A stretch of 64,000 nucleotides of DNA from Cylicocyclus nassatus (GCA_958299035.1 CATQJL010000079.1:496001-560000), one strand, 5' to 3'. Shown: positions 43,401 to 58,400, numbered from the stretch's first letter. Numbers and translations: made by a program. The notes: a model not told the origin generated them from the letters alone.

Positions 43401-46400
43401 AGTGTCAAGGCTCACGAAGGAGTGTCAAGGCCTACGAAGGAGAGTCAAGGCCTACGAAGGAGTGTCAAGGCTCACGAAGGAGTGTCAAGGCCTACGAAGG
43501 AGTGTCAAGGCCTACGAAGGAGTGTCAAGGCACACGAAGGAGTGTCAAGGCTCACGAAGGAGTGTCAAGGCTCACGAAGGAGTGTCAAGGCTCACGAAGG
43601 AGTGTCAAGGCCTACGAAGGAGTGTCAAGGCACACGAAGGAGTGTCAAGGCTCACGAAGGAGTGTCAAGGCCTACGAAGGAGTGTCAAGGCTCACGAAGG
43701 AGTGTCAAGGCTCGCGAAGGAGTGTCAAGGCCTACGAAGGAGTGTCGAGGCACACGAAGGAGTGTCAAGGCTCACGAAGGAGTGTCAAGGCCTACGAAGG
43801 AGTGTCAAGGCTCACGAAGGAGTGTCAAGGCTCACGAAGGAGTGTCAAGGCTCACGAAGGAGTGTCAAGGCTCACGAAGGAGTGCCAAGGCCTACGAAGG
43901 AGTGTCAAGGCCCACGAAGGAGTGTCAAGGCTCACGAAGGAGTGTCAAGGCTCACGAAGGAGTGTCAAGGCCTACGAAGGAGTGTCAAGGCTCACGAAGG
44001 AGTGTCAAGGCTCACGAAGGAGTGTCAAGGCTCACGAAAGAGTGTCAAGGCCTACGAAGGAGAGTCAAGGCCTACGAAGGAGTGTCAAGGCCTACGAAGG
44101 AGTGTCAAGGCCTACGAAGGAGTGTCAACGCTCACGAAGGAGTGTCAAGGCTCACGAAAGAGTGTCAAAACCTACGAAGGAGTGTCAAGGCTCACGAAGG
44201 AGTGTCAAGGCCTACGAAGGAGTGTCAAGGCTCACGAAGGAGTGTCAAGGCCTACGAAGGAGTGTCAAGGCTCACGAAGGAGTGTCAAGGCTCACGAAGG
44301 AGTGTCAAGGCTCACGAAGGAGTGTCAAGGCTCACGAAGGAGTGTCAAGGCTCACGAAGGAGCGTCAAGGCCTACGAAGGAGTGTCAAGGCCTACGAAGG
44401 AGTGTCAAGGCTCACGAAGGAGTGTCAAGGCTCAAGAAGGAGTGTCAAGGCCTACGAAGGAGTGTCAAGGCTCACGAAGGAGTGTCAAGGCTCACGAAGG
44501 AGTGTCAAGGCTCACGAAGGAGTGTCAAGGCTCACGAAGGAGTGCCAAGGCCTACGAAGGAGTGTCAAGGCCCACGAAGGAGTGTCAAGGCTCACGAAGG
44601 AGTGTCAAGGCTCACGAAGGAGTGTCAAGGCCTACGAAGGAGTGTCAAGGCTCACGAAGGAGTGTCAAGGCTCACGAAGGAGTGTCAAGGCTCACGAAAG
44701 AGTGTCAAGGCCTACGAAGGAGAGTCAAGGCCTACGAAGGAGTGTCAAGGCCTACGAAGGAGTGTCAACGCTCACGAAGGAGTGTCAAGGCCTACGAAGG
44801 AGTGTCAAGGCTCACGAAGGAGTGTCAAGGCTCACGAAGGAGTGTCAAGGCCTACGAAGGAGTGTCAAGGCTCACGAAGGAGTGTCAAGGCTCACGAAGG
44901 AGTGTCAAGGCTCACGAAGGAGTGTCAAGGCTCACGAAGGAGTGTCAAGGCTCACGAAGGAGTGTCAAGGCTCACGAAGGAGTGTCAAGGCTCACGAAGG
45001 AGTGTCAAGGCTCACGAAGGAGTGTCAAGGCTCACGAAGGAGTGTCAAGGCCTACGAAGGAGTGTCAAGGCTCACGAAGGAGTGTCAAGGCTCACGAAGG
45101 AGTGCCAAGGCCTACGAAGGAGTGTCAAGGCTCACGAAGGAGTGTCAAGGCTCACGAAGGAGTGTCAAGGCCTACGAAGGAGTGTCAAGGCACACGAAGG
45201 AGTGTCAAGGCTCACGAAGGAGTGTCAAGGCCTACGAAGGAGTGTCAAGGCTCACGAAGGAGTGTCAAGGCTCACGAAGGAGTGTCAAGGCTCACGAAGG
45301 AGTGTCAAGGCTCACGAAGGAGTGTCAAGGCCTACGAAGGAGTGTCAAGGCTCACGAAGGAGTGTCAAGGCTCACGAAGGAGTGCCAAGGCCTACGAAGG
45401 AGTGTCAAGGCTCACGAAGGAGTGTCAAGGCTCACGAAGGAGTGTCAAGGCCTACGAAGGAGTGTCAAGGCACACGAAGGAGTGTCAAGGCTCACGAAGG
45501 AGTGTCAAGGCCTACGAAGGAGTGTCAAGGCTCACGAAGGAGTGTCAAGGCTCACGAAGGAGTGTCAAGGCTCACGAAGGAGTGTCAAGGCTCACGAAGG
45601 AGTGTCAAGGATCACGAAGGAGTGTCAAGGCTCACGAAGGAGTGTCAAGGCCTACGAAGGAGAGTCAAGGCCTACGAAGGAGTGTCAAGGCTCACGAAGG
45701 AGTGTCAAGGCCTACGAAGGAGTGTCAAGTCTCACGAAGGAGTGTCAAGGCCTACGAAGGAGTGTCAAGGCTCACGAAGGAGTGTCAAGGCTCGCGAAGG
45801 AGTGTCAAGGCCTACGAAGGAGTGTCGAGGCACACGAAGGAGTGTCAAGGCTCACGAAGGAGTGTCAAGGCCTACGAAGGAGTGTCAAGGCTCACGAAGG
45901 AGTGTCAAGGCTCACGAAGGAGTGTCAAGGCTCACGAAGGAGTGTCAAGGCTCACGAAGGAGTGCCAAGGCCTACGAAGGAGTGTCAAGGCCCACGAAGG
46001 AGTGTCAAGGCTCACGAAGGAGTGTCAAGGCTCACGAAGGAGTGTCAAGGCCTACGAAGGAGTGTCAAGGCTCACGAAGGAGTGTCAAGGCTCACGAAGG
46101 AGTGTCAAGGCTCACGAAAGAGTGTCAAGGCCTACGAAGGAGAGTCAAGGCCTACGAAGGAGTGTCAAGGCCTACGAAGGAGTGTCAACGCTCACGAAGG
46201 AGTGTCAAGGCCTACGAAGGAGTGTCAAGGCTCACGAAGGAGTGTCAAGGCCTACGAAGGAGTGTCAAGGCTCACGAAGGAGTGTCAAGGCTCACGAAGG
46301 AGTGTCAAGGCTCACGAAGGAGTGTCAAGGCTCACGAAGGAGTGTCAAGGCTCACGAAGGAGTGTCAAGGCTCACGAAGGAGTGTCAAGGCTCACGAAGG

Positions 46401-49400
46401 AGTGTCAAGGCTCACGAAGGAGTGTCAAGGCCTACGAAGGAGTGTCAAGGCTCACGAAGGAGTGTCAAGGCCTACGAAGGAGTGTCAAGGCTCACGAAGG
46501 AGTGTCAAGGCTCACGAAGGAGTGTCAAGGCCTACGAAGGAGTGTCAAGGCACACGAAGGAGTGTCAAGGCTCACGAAGGAGTGTCAAGGCCTACGAAGG
46601 AGTGTCAAGGCTCACGAACGAGTGTCTGTCAAGGCTCACGAAAGAGTGTCAAAACCTACGAAGGAGTGTCAAGGCTCACGAAGGAGTGTCAAGGCCTACG
46701 AAGGAGTGTCAAGGCTCACGAAGGAGTGTCAAGGCTCACGAAGGAGTGTCAAGGCTCACGAAGGAGTGTCAAGGCTCACGAAGGAGTGTCAAGGATCACG
46801 AAGGAGTGTCAAGGCTCACGAAGGAGTGTCAAGGCCTACGAAGGAGAGTCAAGGCCTACGAAGGAGTGTCAAGGCTCACGAAGGAGTGTCAAGGCCTACG
46901 AAGGAGTGTCAAGTCTCACGAAGGAGTGTCAAGGCCTACGAAGGAGTGTCAAGGCTCACGAAGGAGTGTCAAGGCTCGCGAAGGAGTGTCAAGGCCTACG
47001 AAGGAGTGTCGAGGCACACGAAGGAGTGTCAAGGCTCACGAAGGAGTGTCAAGGCCTACGAAGGAGTGTCAAGGCTCACGAAGGAGTGTCAAGGCTCACG
47101 AAGGAGTGTCAAGGCTCACGAAGGAGTGTCAAGGCTCACGAAGGAGTGCCAAGGCCTACGAAGGAGTGTCAAGGCCCACGAAGGAGTGTCAAGGCTCACG
47201 AAGGAGTGTCAAGGCTCACGAAGGAGTGTCAAGGCCTACGAAGGAGTGTCAAGGCTCACGAAGGAGTGTCAAGGCTCACGAAGGAGTGTCAAGGCTCACG
47301 AAAGAGTGTCAAGGCCTACGAAGGAGAGTCAAGGCCTACGAAGGAGTGTCAAGGCCTACGAAGGAGTGTCAACGCTCACGAAGGAGTGTCAAGGCCTACG
47401 AAGGAGTGTCAAGGCTCACGAAGGAGTGTCAAGGCCTACGAAGGAGTGTCAAGGCTCACGAAGGAGTGTCAAGGCTCACGAAGGAGTGTCAAGGCTCACG
47501 AAGGAGTGTCGAGGCTCACGAAGGAGTGTCAAGGCTCACGAAGGAGTGTCAAGGCTCACGAAGGAGTGTCAAGGCTCACGAAGGAGTGTCAAGGCTCACG
47601 AAGGAGTGTCAAGGCCTACGAAGGAGTGTCAAGGCTCACGAAGGAGTGTCAAGGCCTACGAAGGAGTGTCAAGGCTCACGAAGGAGTGTCAAGGCTCACG
47701 AAGGAGTGTCAAGGCCTACGAAGGAGTGTCAAGGCACACGAAGGAGTGTCAAGGCTCACGAAGGAGTGTCAAGGCCTACGAAGGAGTGTCAAGGCTCACG
47801 AACGAGTGTCTGTCAAGGCTCACGAAAGAGTGTCAAAACCTACGAAGGAGTGTCAAGGCTCACGAAGGAGTGTCAAGGCCTACGAAGGAGTGTCAAGGCT
47901 CACGAAGGAGTGTCAAGGCCTACGAAGGAGTGTCAAGGCTCACGAAGGAGTGTCAAGGCTCACGAAGGAGTGTCAAGGCTCACGAAGGAGTGTCAAGGCT
48001 CACGAAGGAGTGTCAAGGCTCACGAAGGAGCGTCAAGGCCTACGAAGGAGTGTCAAGGCCTACGAAGGAGTGTCAAGGCTCACGAAGGAGTGTCAAGGCT
48101 CAAGAAGGAGTGTCAAGGCCTACGAAGGAGTGTCAAGGCTCACGAAGGAGTGTCAAGGCTCACGAAGGAGTGTCAAGGCTCACGAAGGAGTGTCAAGGCT
48201 CACGAAGGAGTGCCAAGGCCTACGAAGGAGTGTCAAGGCCCACGAAGGAGTGTCAAGGCTCACGAAGGAGTGTCAAGGCTCACGAAGGAGTGTCAAGGCC
48301 TACGAAGGAGTGTCAAGGCTCACGAAGGAGTGTCAAGGCTCACGAAGGAGTGTCAAGGCTCACGAAAGAGTGTCAAGGCCTACGAAGGAGAGTCAAGGCC
48401 TACGAAGGAGTGTCAAGGCCTACGAAGGAGTGTCAACGCTCACGAAGGAGTGTCAAGGCCTACGAAGGAGTGTCAAGGCCTACGAAGGAGTGTCAAGGCT
48501 CACGAAGGAGTGTCAAGGCTCACGAAGGAGTGTCAAGGCTCACGAAGGAGTGTCAAGGCTCACGAAGGAGTGTCAAGGCTCACGAAGGAGTGTCAAGGCT
48601 CACGAAGGAGTGTCAAGGCTCACGAAGGAGTGTCAAGGCCTACGAAGGAGTGTCAAGGCTCACGAAGGAGTGTCAAGGCTCACGAAGGAGTGCCAAGGCC
48701 TACGAAGGAGTGTCAAGGCTCACGAAGGAGTGTCAAGGCTCACGAAGGAGTGTCAAGGCCTACGAAGGAGTGTCAAGGCACACGAAGGAGTGTCAAGGCT
48801 CACGAAGGAGTGTCAAGGCCTACGAAGGAGTGTCAAGGCTCACGAAGGAGTGTCAAGGCTCACGAAGGAGTGTCAAGGCTCACGAAGGAGTGTCAAGGCT
48901 CACGAAGGAGTGTCAAGGCTCACGAAGGAGTGTCAAGGCTCACGAAGGAGTGTCAAGGCCTACGAAGGAGAGTCAAGGCCTACGAAGGAGTGTCAAGGCT
49001 CACGAAGGAGTGTCAAGGCCTACGAAGGAGTGTCAAGTCTCACGAAGGAGTGTCAAGGCCTACGAAGGAGTGTCAAGGCTCACGAAGGAGTGTCAAGGCT
49101 CGCGAAGGAGTGTCAAGGCCTACGAAGGAGTGTCGAGGCACACGAAAGAGTGTCAAGGCTCACGAAGGAGTGTCAAGGCCTACGAAGGAGTGTCAAGGCT
49201 CACGAAGGAGTGTCAAGGCTCACGAAGGAGTGTCAAGGCTCACGAAGGAGTGTCAAGGCTCACGAAGGAGTGCCAAGGCCTACGAAGGAGTGTCAAGGCC
49301 CACGAAGGAGTGTCAAGGCTCACGAAGGAGTGTCAAGGCTCACGAAGGAGTGTCAAGGCCTACGAAGGAGTGTCAAGGCTCACGAAGGAGTGTCAAGGCT

Positions 49401-52400
49401 CACGAAGGAGTGTCAAGGCTCACGAAAGAGTGTCAAGGCCTACGAAGGAGAGTCAAGGCCTACGAAGGAGTGTCAAGGCCTACGAAGGAGTGTCAACGCT
49501 CACGAAGGAGTGTCAAGGCCTACGAAGGAGTGTCAAGGCTCACGAAGGAGTGTCAAGGCTCACGAAGGAGTGTCAAGGCCTACGAAGGAGTGTCAAGGCT
49601 CACGAAGGAGTGTCAAGGCTCACGAAGGAGTGTCAAGGCTCACGAAGGAGTGTCAAGGCTCACGAAGGAGTGTCAAGGCTCACGAAGGAGTGTCAAGGCC
49701 TACGAAGGAGTGTCAACGCTCACGAAGGAGTGTCAAGGCCTACGAAGGAGTGTCAAGGCTCACGAAGGAGTGTCAAGGCTCACGAAGGAGTGTCAAGGCC
49801 TACGAAGGAGTGTCAAGGCTCACGAAGGAGTGTCAAGGCTCACGAAGGAGTGTCAAGGCTCACGAAGGAGTGTCAAGGCTCACGAAGGAGTGTCAAGGCT
49901 CACGAAGGAGTGTCAAGGCTCACGAAGGAGTGTCAAGGCTCACGAAGGAGTGTCAAGGCTCACGAAGGAGTGTCAAGGCTCACGAAGGAGTGTCAAGGCC
50001 TACGAAGGAGTGTCAAGGCTCACGAAGGAGTGTCAAGGCTCACGAAGGAGTGCCAAGGCCTACGAAGGAGTGTCAAGGCTCACGAAGGAGTGTCAAGGCT
50101 CACGAAGGAGTGTCAAGGCCTACGAAGGAGTGTCAAGGCACACGAAGGAGTGTCAAGGCTCACGAAGGAGTGTCAAGGCCTACGAAGGAGTGTCAAGGCT
50201 CACGAAGGAGTGTCAAGGCTCACGAAGGAGTGTCAAGGCTCACGAAGGAGTGTCAAGGCTCACGAAGGAGTGTCAAGGCTCACGAAGGAGTGTCAAGGCT
50301 CACGAAGGAGTGTCAAGGCCTACGAAGGAGAGTCAAGGCCTACGAAGGAGTGTCAAGGCTCACGAAGGAGTGTCAAGGCCTACGAAGGAGTGTCAAGTCT
50401 CACGAAGGAGTGTCAAGGCCTACGAAGGAGTGTCAAGGCTCACGAAGGAGTGTCAAGGCTCGCGAAGGAGTGTCAAGGCATACGAAGGAGTGTCGAGGCA
50501 CACGAAAGAGTGTCAAGGCTCACGAAGGAGTGTCAAGGCCTACGAAGGAGTGTCAAGGCTCACGAAGGAGTGTCAAGGCTCACGAAGGAGTGTCAAGGCT
50601 CACGAAGGAGTGTCAAGGCTCACGAAGGAGTGCCAAGGCCTACGAAGGAGTGTCAAGGCCCACGAAGGAGTGTCAAGGCTCACGAAGGAGTGTCAAGGCT
50701 CACGAAGGAGTGTCAAGGCCTACGAAGGAGTGTCAAGGCTCACGAAGGAGTGTCAAGGCTCACGAAGGAGTGTCAAGGCTCACGAAAGAGTGTCAAGGCC
50801 TACGAAGGAGAGTCAAGGCCTACGAAGGAGTGTCAAGGCCTACGAAGGAGTGTCAACGCTCACGAAGGAGTGTCAAGGCCTACGAAGGAGTGTCAAGGCT
50901 CACGAAGGAGTGTCAAGGCTCACGAAGGAGTGTCAAGGCCTACGAAGGAGTGTCAAGGCTCACGAAGGAGTGTCAAGGCTCACGAAGGAGTGTCAAGGCT
51001 CACGAAGGAGTGTCAAGGCTCACGAAGGAGTGTCAAGGCTCACGAAGGAGTGTCAAGGCTCACGAAGGAGTGTCAAGGCTCACGAAGGAGTGTCAAGGCC
51101 TACGAAGGAGTGTCAAGGCTCACGAAGGAGTGTCAAGGCCTACGAAGGAGTGTCAAGGCTCACGAAGGAGTGTCAAGGCTCACGAAGGAGTGTCAAGGCC
51201 TACGAAGGAGTGTCAAGGCACACGAAGGAGTGTCAAGGCTCACGAAGGAGTGTCAAGGCCTACGAAGGAGTGTCAAGGCTCACGAACGAGTGTCTGTCAA
51301 GGCTCACGAAAGAGTGTCAAAACCTACGAAGGAGTGTCAAGGCTCACGAAGGAGTGTCAAGGCCTACGAAGGAGTGTCAAGGCTCACGAAGGAGTGTCAA
51401 GGCCTACGAAGGAGTGTCAAGGCTCACGAAGGAGTGTCAAGGCTCACGAAGGAGTGTCAAGGCTCACGAAGGAGTGTCAAGGCTCACGAAGGAGTGTCAA
51501 GGCTCACGAAGGAGCGTCAAGGCCTACGAAGGAGTGTCAAGGCCTACGAAGGAGTGTCAAGGCTCACGAAGGAGTGTCAAGGCTCAAGAAGGAGTGTCAA
51601 GGCCTACGAAGGAGTGTCAAGGCTCACGAAGGAGTGTCAAGGCTCACGAAGGAGTGTCAAGGCTCACGAAGGAGTGTCAAGGCTCACGAAGGAGTGCCAA
51701 GGCCTACGAAGGAGTGTCAAGGCCCACGAAGGAGTGTCAAGGCTCACGAAGGAGTGTCAAGGCTCACGAAGGAGTGTCAAGGCCTACGAAGGAGTGTCAA
51801 GGCTCACGAAGGAGTGTCAAGGCTCACGAAGGAGTGTCAAGGCTCACGAAAGAGTGTCAAGGCCTACGAAGGAGAGTCAAGGCCTACGAAGGAGTGTCAA
51901 GGCCTACGAAGGAGTGTCAACGCTCACGAAGGAGTGTCAAGGCCTACGAAGGAGTGTCAAGGCTCACGAAGGAGTGTCAAGGCTCACGAAGGAGTGTCAA
52001 GGCTCACGAAGGAGTGTCAAGGCTCACGAAGGAGTGTCAAGGCTCACGAAGGAGTGTCAAGGCTCACGAAGGAGTGTCAAGGCTCACGAAGGAGTGTCAA
52101 GGCTCACGAAGGAGTGTCAAGGCTCACGAAGGAGTGTCAAGGCCTACGAAGGAGTGTCAAGGCTCACGAAGGAGTGTCAAGGCCTACGAAGGAGTGTCAA
52201 GGCTCACGAAGGAGTGTCAAGGCTCACGAAGGAGTGTCAAGGCCTACGAAGGAGTGTCAAGGCACACGAAGGAGTGTCAAGGCTCACGAAGGAGTGTCAA
52301 GGCCTACGAAGGAGTGTCAAGGCTCACGAACGAGTGTCTGTCAAGGCTCACGAAAGAGTGTCACAACCTACGAAGGAGTGTCAAGGCTCACGAAGGAGTG

Positions 52401-55400
52401 TCAAGGCCTACGAAGGAGTGTCAAGGCTCACGAAGGAGTGTCAAGGCCTACGAAGGAGTGTCAAGGCTCACGAAGGAGTGTCAAGGCTCACGAAGGAGTG
52501 TCAAGGCTCACGAAGGAGTGTCAAGGCTCACGAAGGAGTGTCAAGGCTCACGAAGGAGCGTCAAGGCCTACGAAGGAGTGTCAAGGCCTACGAAGGAGTG
52601 TCAAGGCTCACGAAGGAGTGTCAAGGCTCACGAAGGAGTGTCAAGGCCTACGAAGGAGTGTCAAGGCTCACGAAGGAGTGTCAAGGCTCACAAAGGAGTG
52701 TCAAGGCTCACGAAGGAGTGTCAAGGCTCACGAAGGAGTGCCAAGGCCTACGAAGGAGTGTCAAGGCCCACGAAGGAGTGTCAAGGCTCACGAAGGAGTG
52801 TCAAGGCTCACCAAGGCACACGAAGGAGTGTCAAGGCTCACGAAGGAGTGTCAAGGCTCACGAAGGAGTGTCAAGGCTCACGAAGGAGTGTCAAGGCTCA
52901 CGAAGGAGTGTCAAGGCCTACGAAGGAGTGTCAAGGCTCACGAAGGAGTGTCAAGGCCTACGAAGGAGTGTCAAGGCTCACGAAGGAGTGTCAAGGCCTA
53001 CGAAGGAGTGTCAAGGCTCACGAAGGAGTGTCAAGGCTCACGAAGGAGTGTCAAGGCTCACGAAGGAGTGTCAAGGCCTACGAAGGAGTGTCAAGGCTCA
53101 CGAAGGAGTGTCAAGGCCTACGAAGGAGTGTCAAGGCTCACGAAGGAGTGTCAAGGCCTACGAAGGAGTGTCAAGGCTCACGAAGGAGTGCAAAGGCCTA
53201 CGAAGGAGTGTCAAGGCTCACGAAGGAGTGTCAAGGCTCACGAAGGAGTGTCAAGGCCTACGAAGGAGTGTCGAGGCACACGAAGGAGTGTCAAGGCTCA
53301 CGAAGGAGTGTCAAGGCCTACGAAGGAGTGTCAAGGCTCACGAAGGAGTGTCAAGGCTCACGAAGGAGTGTCAAGGCTCACGAAGGAGTGTCAAGGCTCA
53401 CGAAGGAGTGTCAAGGCTCACGAAGGAGTGTCTGTCAAGGCTCACGAAGGAGTGTCAAGGCCTACGAAGGAGTGTCAAGGCCTACGAAGGAGAGTCAAGG
53501 CCTACGAAGGAGTGTCAAGGCTCACGAAGGAGTGTCAAGGCCTACGAAGGAGTGTCAAGGCTCACGAAGGAGTGTCAAGGCTCACGAAGGAGTGTCAAGG
53601 CTCACGAAGGAGTGTCAAGGCTCACGAAAGAGTGTCAAGGACTACGAAGGAGTGTCAAGGCTCATGAAGGAGTGTCAAGGCTCACGAAGGAGTGTCAAGG
53701 CCTACGAAGGAGTGTCAAGGCTCACGAAGGAGTGTCAAGGCCTACGAAGGAGTGTCAAGGCTCACGAAGGAGTGTCAAGGCCTACGAAGGAGTGTCAAGG
53801 CTCACGAAGGAGTGCAAAGGCCTACGAAGGAGTGTCAAGGCTCACGAAGGAGTGTCAAGGCTCACGAAGGAGTGTCAAGGCCTACGAAGGAGTGTCGAGG
53901 CACACGAAGGAGTGTCAAGGCTCACGAAGGAGTGTCAAGGCCTACGAAGGAGTGTCAAGGCTCACGAAGGAGTGTCAAGGCTCACGAAGGAGTGTCAAGG
54001 CTCACGAAGGAGTGTCTGTCAAGGCTCACGAAGGAGTGTCAAGGCCTACGAAGGAGTGTCAAGGCTCACGAAGGAGTGTCAAGGCTCACGAAGGAGTGTC
54101 GAGGCACACGAAGGAGTGTCAAGGCTCACGAAGGAGTGTCAAGGCTCACGAAGGAGTGTCAAGGCTCACGAAGGAGTGTCAAGGCTCACGAAGGAGTGTC
54201 AAGGCTCACGAAGGAGTGTCTGTCAAGGCTCACGAAGGAGTGTCAAGGCCTACGAAGGAGTGTCAAGGCCTACGAAGGAGAGTCAAGGCCTACGAAGGAG
54301 TGTCAAGGCTCACGAAGGAGTGTCAAGGCTCACGAAGGAGTGTCAAGGCTCACGAAGGAGTGTCAAGGCTCACGAAAGAGTGTCAAGGACTACGAAGGAG
54401 TGTCAAGGCTCATGAAGGAGTGTCAAGGCTCACGAAGGAGTGTCAAGGCCTACGAAGGAGTGTCAAGGCTCACGAAGGAGTGTCAAGGCCTACGAAGGAG
54501 TGTCAAGGCTCACGAAGGAGTGTCAAGGCCTACGAAGGAGTGTCAAGGCTCACGAAGGAGTGCAAAGGCCTACGAAGGAGTGTCAAGGCTCACGAAGGAG
54601 TGTCAAGGCTCACGAAGGAGTGTCAAGGCCTACGAAGGAGTGTCGAGGCACACGAAGGAGTGTCAAGGCTCACGAAGGAGTGTCAAGGCCTACGAAGGAG
54701 TGTCAAGGCTCACGAAGGAGTGTCAAGGCTCACGAAGGAGTGTCAAGGCTCACGAAGGAGTGTCTGTCAAGGCTCACGAAGGAGTGTCAAGGCCTACGAA
54801 GGAGTGTCAAGGCTCACGAAGGAGTGTCAAGGCTCACGAAGGAGTGTCGAGGCACACGAAGGAGTGTCAAGGCTCACGAAGGAGTGTCAAGGCTCACGAA
54901 GGAGTGTCAAGGCTCACGAAGGAGTGTCTGTCAAGGCTCACGAAGGAGTGTCAAGGCCTACGAAGGAGTGTCAAGGCCTACGAAGGAGAGTCAAGGCCTA
55001 CGAAGGAGTGTCAAGGCTCACGAAGGAGTGTCAAGGCTCACGAAGGAGTGTCAAGGCTCACGAAAGAGTGTCAAGGCCTACGAAGGAGAGTCAAGGCCTA
55101 CGAAGGAGTGTCAAGGCCCACGAAGGAGTGTCAAGGCTCACGAAGGAGTGCCAAAGCCTACGAAGGAGTGTCAAGGCCCACGAAGGAGTGTCAAGGCTCA
55201 CGAAGGAGTGTCAAGGCTCACGAAGGAGTGTCAAGGCCTACGAAGGAGTGTCAAGGCTCACGAAGGAGTGTCAAGGCTCACGAAGGAGTGTCAAGGCTCA
55301 CGAAAGAGTGTCAAGGCCTACGAAGGAGAGTCAAGGCCTACGAAGGAGTGTCAAGGCCTACGAAGGAGTGTCAACGCTCACGAAGGAGTGTCAAGGCCTA

Positions 55401-58400
55401 CGAAGGAGTGTCAAGGCTCACGAAGGAGTGTCAAGGCTCACGAAGGAGTGTCAAGGCCTACGAAGGAGTGTCAAGGCTCACGAAGGAGTGTCAAGGCTCA
55501 CGAAGGAGTGTCAAGGCTCACGAAGGAGTGTCAAGGCTCACGAAGGAGTGTCAAGGCTCACGAAGGAGTGTCAAGGCCTACGAAGGAGTGTCAACGCTCA
55601 CGAAGGAGTGTCAAGGCCTACGAAGGAGTGTCAAGGCTCACGAAGGAGTGTCAAGGCTCACGAAGGAGTGTCAAGGCCTACGAAGGAGTGTCAAGGCTCA
55701 CGAAGGAGTGTCAAGGCTCACGAAGGAGTGTCAAGGCTCACGAAGGAGTGTCAAGGCTCACGAAGGAGTGTCAAGGCTCACGAAGGAGTGTCAAGGCTCA
55801 CGAAGGAGTGTCAAGGCTCACGAAGGAGTGTCAAGGCTCACGAAGGAGTGTCAAGGCTCACGAAGGAGTGTCAAGGCTCACGAAGGAGTGTCAAGGCTCA
55901 CGAAGGAGTGCCAAGGCCTACGAAGGAGTGTCAAGGCTCACGAAGGAGTGTCAAGGCTCACGAAGGAGTGTCAAGGCCTACGAAGGAGTGTCAAGGCACA
56001 CGAAGGAGTGTCAAGGCTCACGAAGGAGTGTCAAGGCCTACGAAGGAGTGTCAAGGCTCACGAAGGAGTGTCAAGGCTCACGAAGGAGTGTCAAGGCTCA
56101 CGAAGGAGTGTCAAGGCTCACGAAGGAGTGTCAAGGCTCACGAAGGAGTGTCAAGGCCTACGAAGGAGAGTCAAGGCCTACGAAGGAGTGTCAAGGCTCA
56201 CGAAGGAGTGTCAAGGCCTACGAAGGAGTGTCAAGTCTCACGAAGGAGTGTCAAGGCCTACGAAGGAGTGTCAAGGCTCACGAAGGAGTGTCAAGGCTCG
56301 CGAAGGAGTGTCAAGGCCTACGAAGGAGTGTCGAGGCACACGAAAGAGTGTCAAGGCTCACGAAGGAGTGTCAAGGCCTACGAAGGAGTGTCAAGGCTCA
56401 CGAAGGAGTGTCAAGGCTCACGAAGGAGTGTCAAGGCTCACGAAGGAGTGTCAAGGCTCACGAAGGAGTGCCAAGGCCTACGAAGGAGTGTCAAGGCCCA
56501 CGAAGGAGTGTCAAGGCTCACGAAGGAGTGTCAAGGCTCACGAAGGAGTGTCAAGGCCTACGAAGGAGTGTCAAGGCTCACGAAGGAGTGTCAAGGCTCA
56601 CGAAGGAGTGTCAAGGCTCACGAAAGAGTGTCAAGGCCTACGAAGGAGAGTCAAGGCCTACGAAGGAGTGTCAAGGCCTACGAAGGAGTGTCAACGCTCA
56701 CGAAGGAGTGTCAAGGCCTACGAAGGAGTGTCAAGGCTCACGAAGGAGTGTCAAGGCTCACGAAGGAGTGTCAAGGCCTACGAAGGAGTGTCAAGGCTCA
56801 CGAAGGAGTGTCAAGGCTCACGAAGGAGTGTCAAGGCTCACGAAGGAGTGTCAAGGCTCACGAAGGAGTGTCAAGGCTCACGAAGGAGTGTCAAGGCTCA
56901 CGAAGGAGTGTCAAGGCCTACGAAGGAGTGTCAAGGCTCACGAAGGAGTGTCAAGGCTCACGAAGGAGTGTCAAGGCCTACGAAGGAGAGTCAAGGCCTA
57001 CGAAGGAGTGTCAAGGCTCACGAAGGAGTGTCAAGGCCTACGAAGGAGTGTCAAGTCTCACGAAGGAGTGTCAAGGCCTACGAAGGAGTGTCAAGGCTCA
57101 CGAAGGAGTGCCAAAGCCTACGAAGGAGTGTCAAGGCCCACGAAGGAGTGTCAAGGCTCACGAAGGAGTGTCAAGGCTCACGAAGGAGTGTCAAGGCCTA
57201 CGAAGGAGTGTCAAGGCTCACGAAGGAGTGTCAAGGCTCACGAAGGAGTGTCAAGGCTCACGAAAGAGTGTCAAGGCCTACGAAGGAGAGTCAAGGCCTA
57301 CGAAGGAGTGTCAAGGCCTACGAAGGAGTGTCAACGCTCACGAAGGAGTGTCAAGGCCTACGAAGGAGTGTCAAGGCTCACGAAGGAGTGTCAAGGCTCA
57401 CGAAGGAGTGTCAAGGCCTACGAAGGAGTGTCAAGGCTCACGAAGGAGTGTCAAGGCTCACGAAGGAGTGTCAAGGCTCACGAAGGAGTGTCAAGGCTCA
57501 CGAAGGAGTGTCAAGGCTCACGAAGGAGTGTCAAGGCCTACGAAGGAGTGTCAACGCTCACGAAGGAGTGTCAAGGCCTACGAAGGAGTGTCAAGGCTCA
57601 CGAAGGAGTGTCAAGGCTCACGAAGGAGTGTCAAGGCCTACGAAGGAGTGTCAAGGCTCACGAAGGAGTGTCAAGGCTCACGAAGGAGTGTCAAGGCTCA
57701 CGAAGGAGTGTCAAGGCTCACGAAGGAGTGTCAAGGCTCACGAAGGAGTGTCAAGGCTCACGAAGGAGTGTCAAGGCTCACGAAGGAGTGTCAAGGCTCA
57801 CGAAGGAGTGTCAAGGCTCACGAAGGAGTGTCAAGGCCTACGAAGGAGTGTCAAGGCTCACGAAGGAGTGTCAAGGCTCACGAAGGAGTGCCAAGGCCTA
57901 CGAAGGAGTGTCAAGGCTCACGAAGGAGTGTCAAGGCTCACGAAGGAGTGTCAAGGCCTACGAAGGAGTGTCAAGGCACACGAAGGAGTGTCAAGGCTCA
58001 CGAAGGAGTGTCAAGGCCTACGAAGGAGTGTCAAGGCTCACGAAGGAGTGTCAAGGCTCACGAAGGAGTGTCAAGGCTCACGAAGGAGTGTCAAGGCTCA
58101 CGAAGGAGTGTCAAGGCTCACGAAGGAGTGTCAAGGCTCACGAAGGAGTGTCAAGGCCTACGAAGGAGAGTCAAGGCCTACGAAGGAGTGTCAAGGCTCA
58201 CGAAGGAGTGTCAAGGCCTACGAAGGAGTGTCAAGTCTCACGAAGGAGTGTCAAGGCCTACGAAGGAGTGTCAAGGCTCACGAAGGAGTGTCAAGGCTCG
58301 CGAAGGAGTGTCAAGGCCTACGAAGGAGTGTCGAGGCACACGAAAGAGTGTCAAGGCTCACGAAGGAGTGTCAAGGCCTACGAAGGAGTGTCAAGGCTCA

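Noticed and set aside
40348..54415. Open reading frames of 4,439 and 4,662 codons as a giant repeat protein
   Set aside because: Both overlap in different frames over the same 20-base satellite, a unit with no stop in any forward frame; no frame is favoured.
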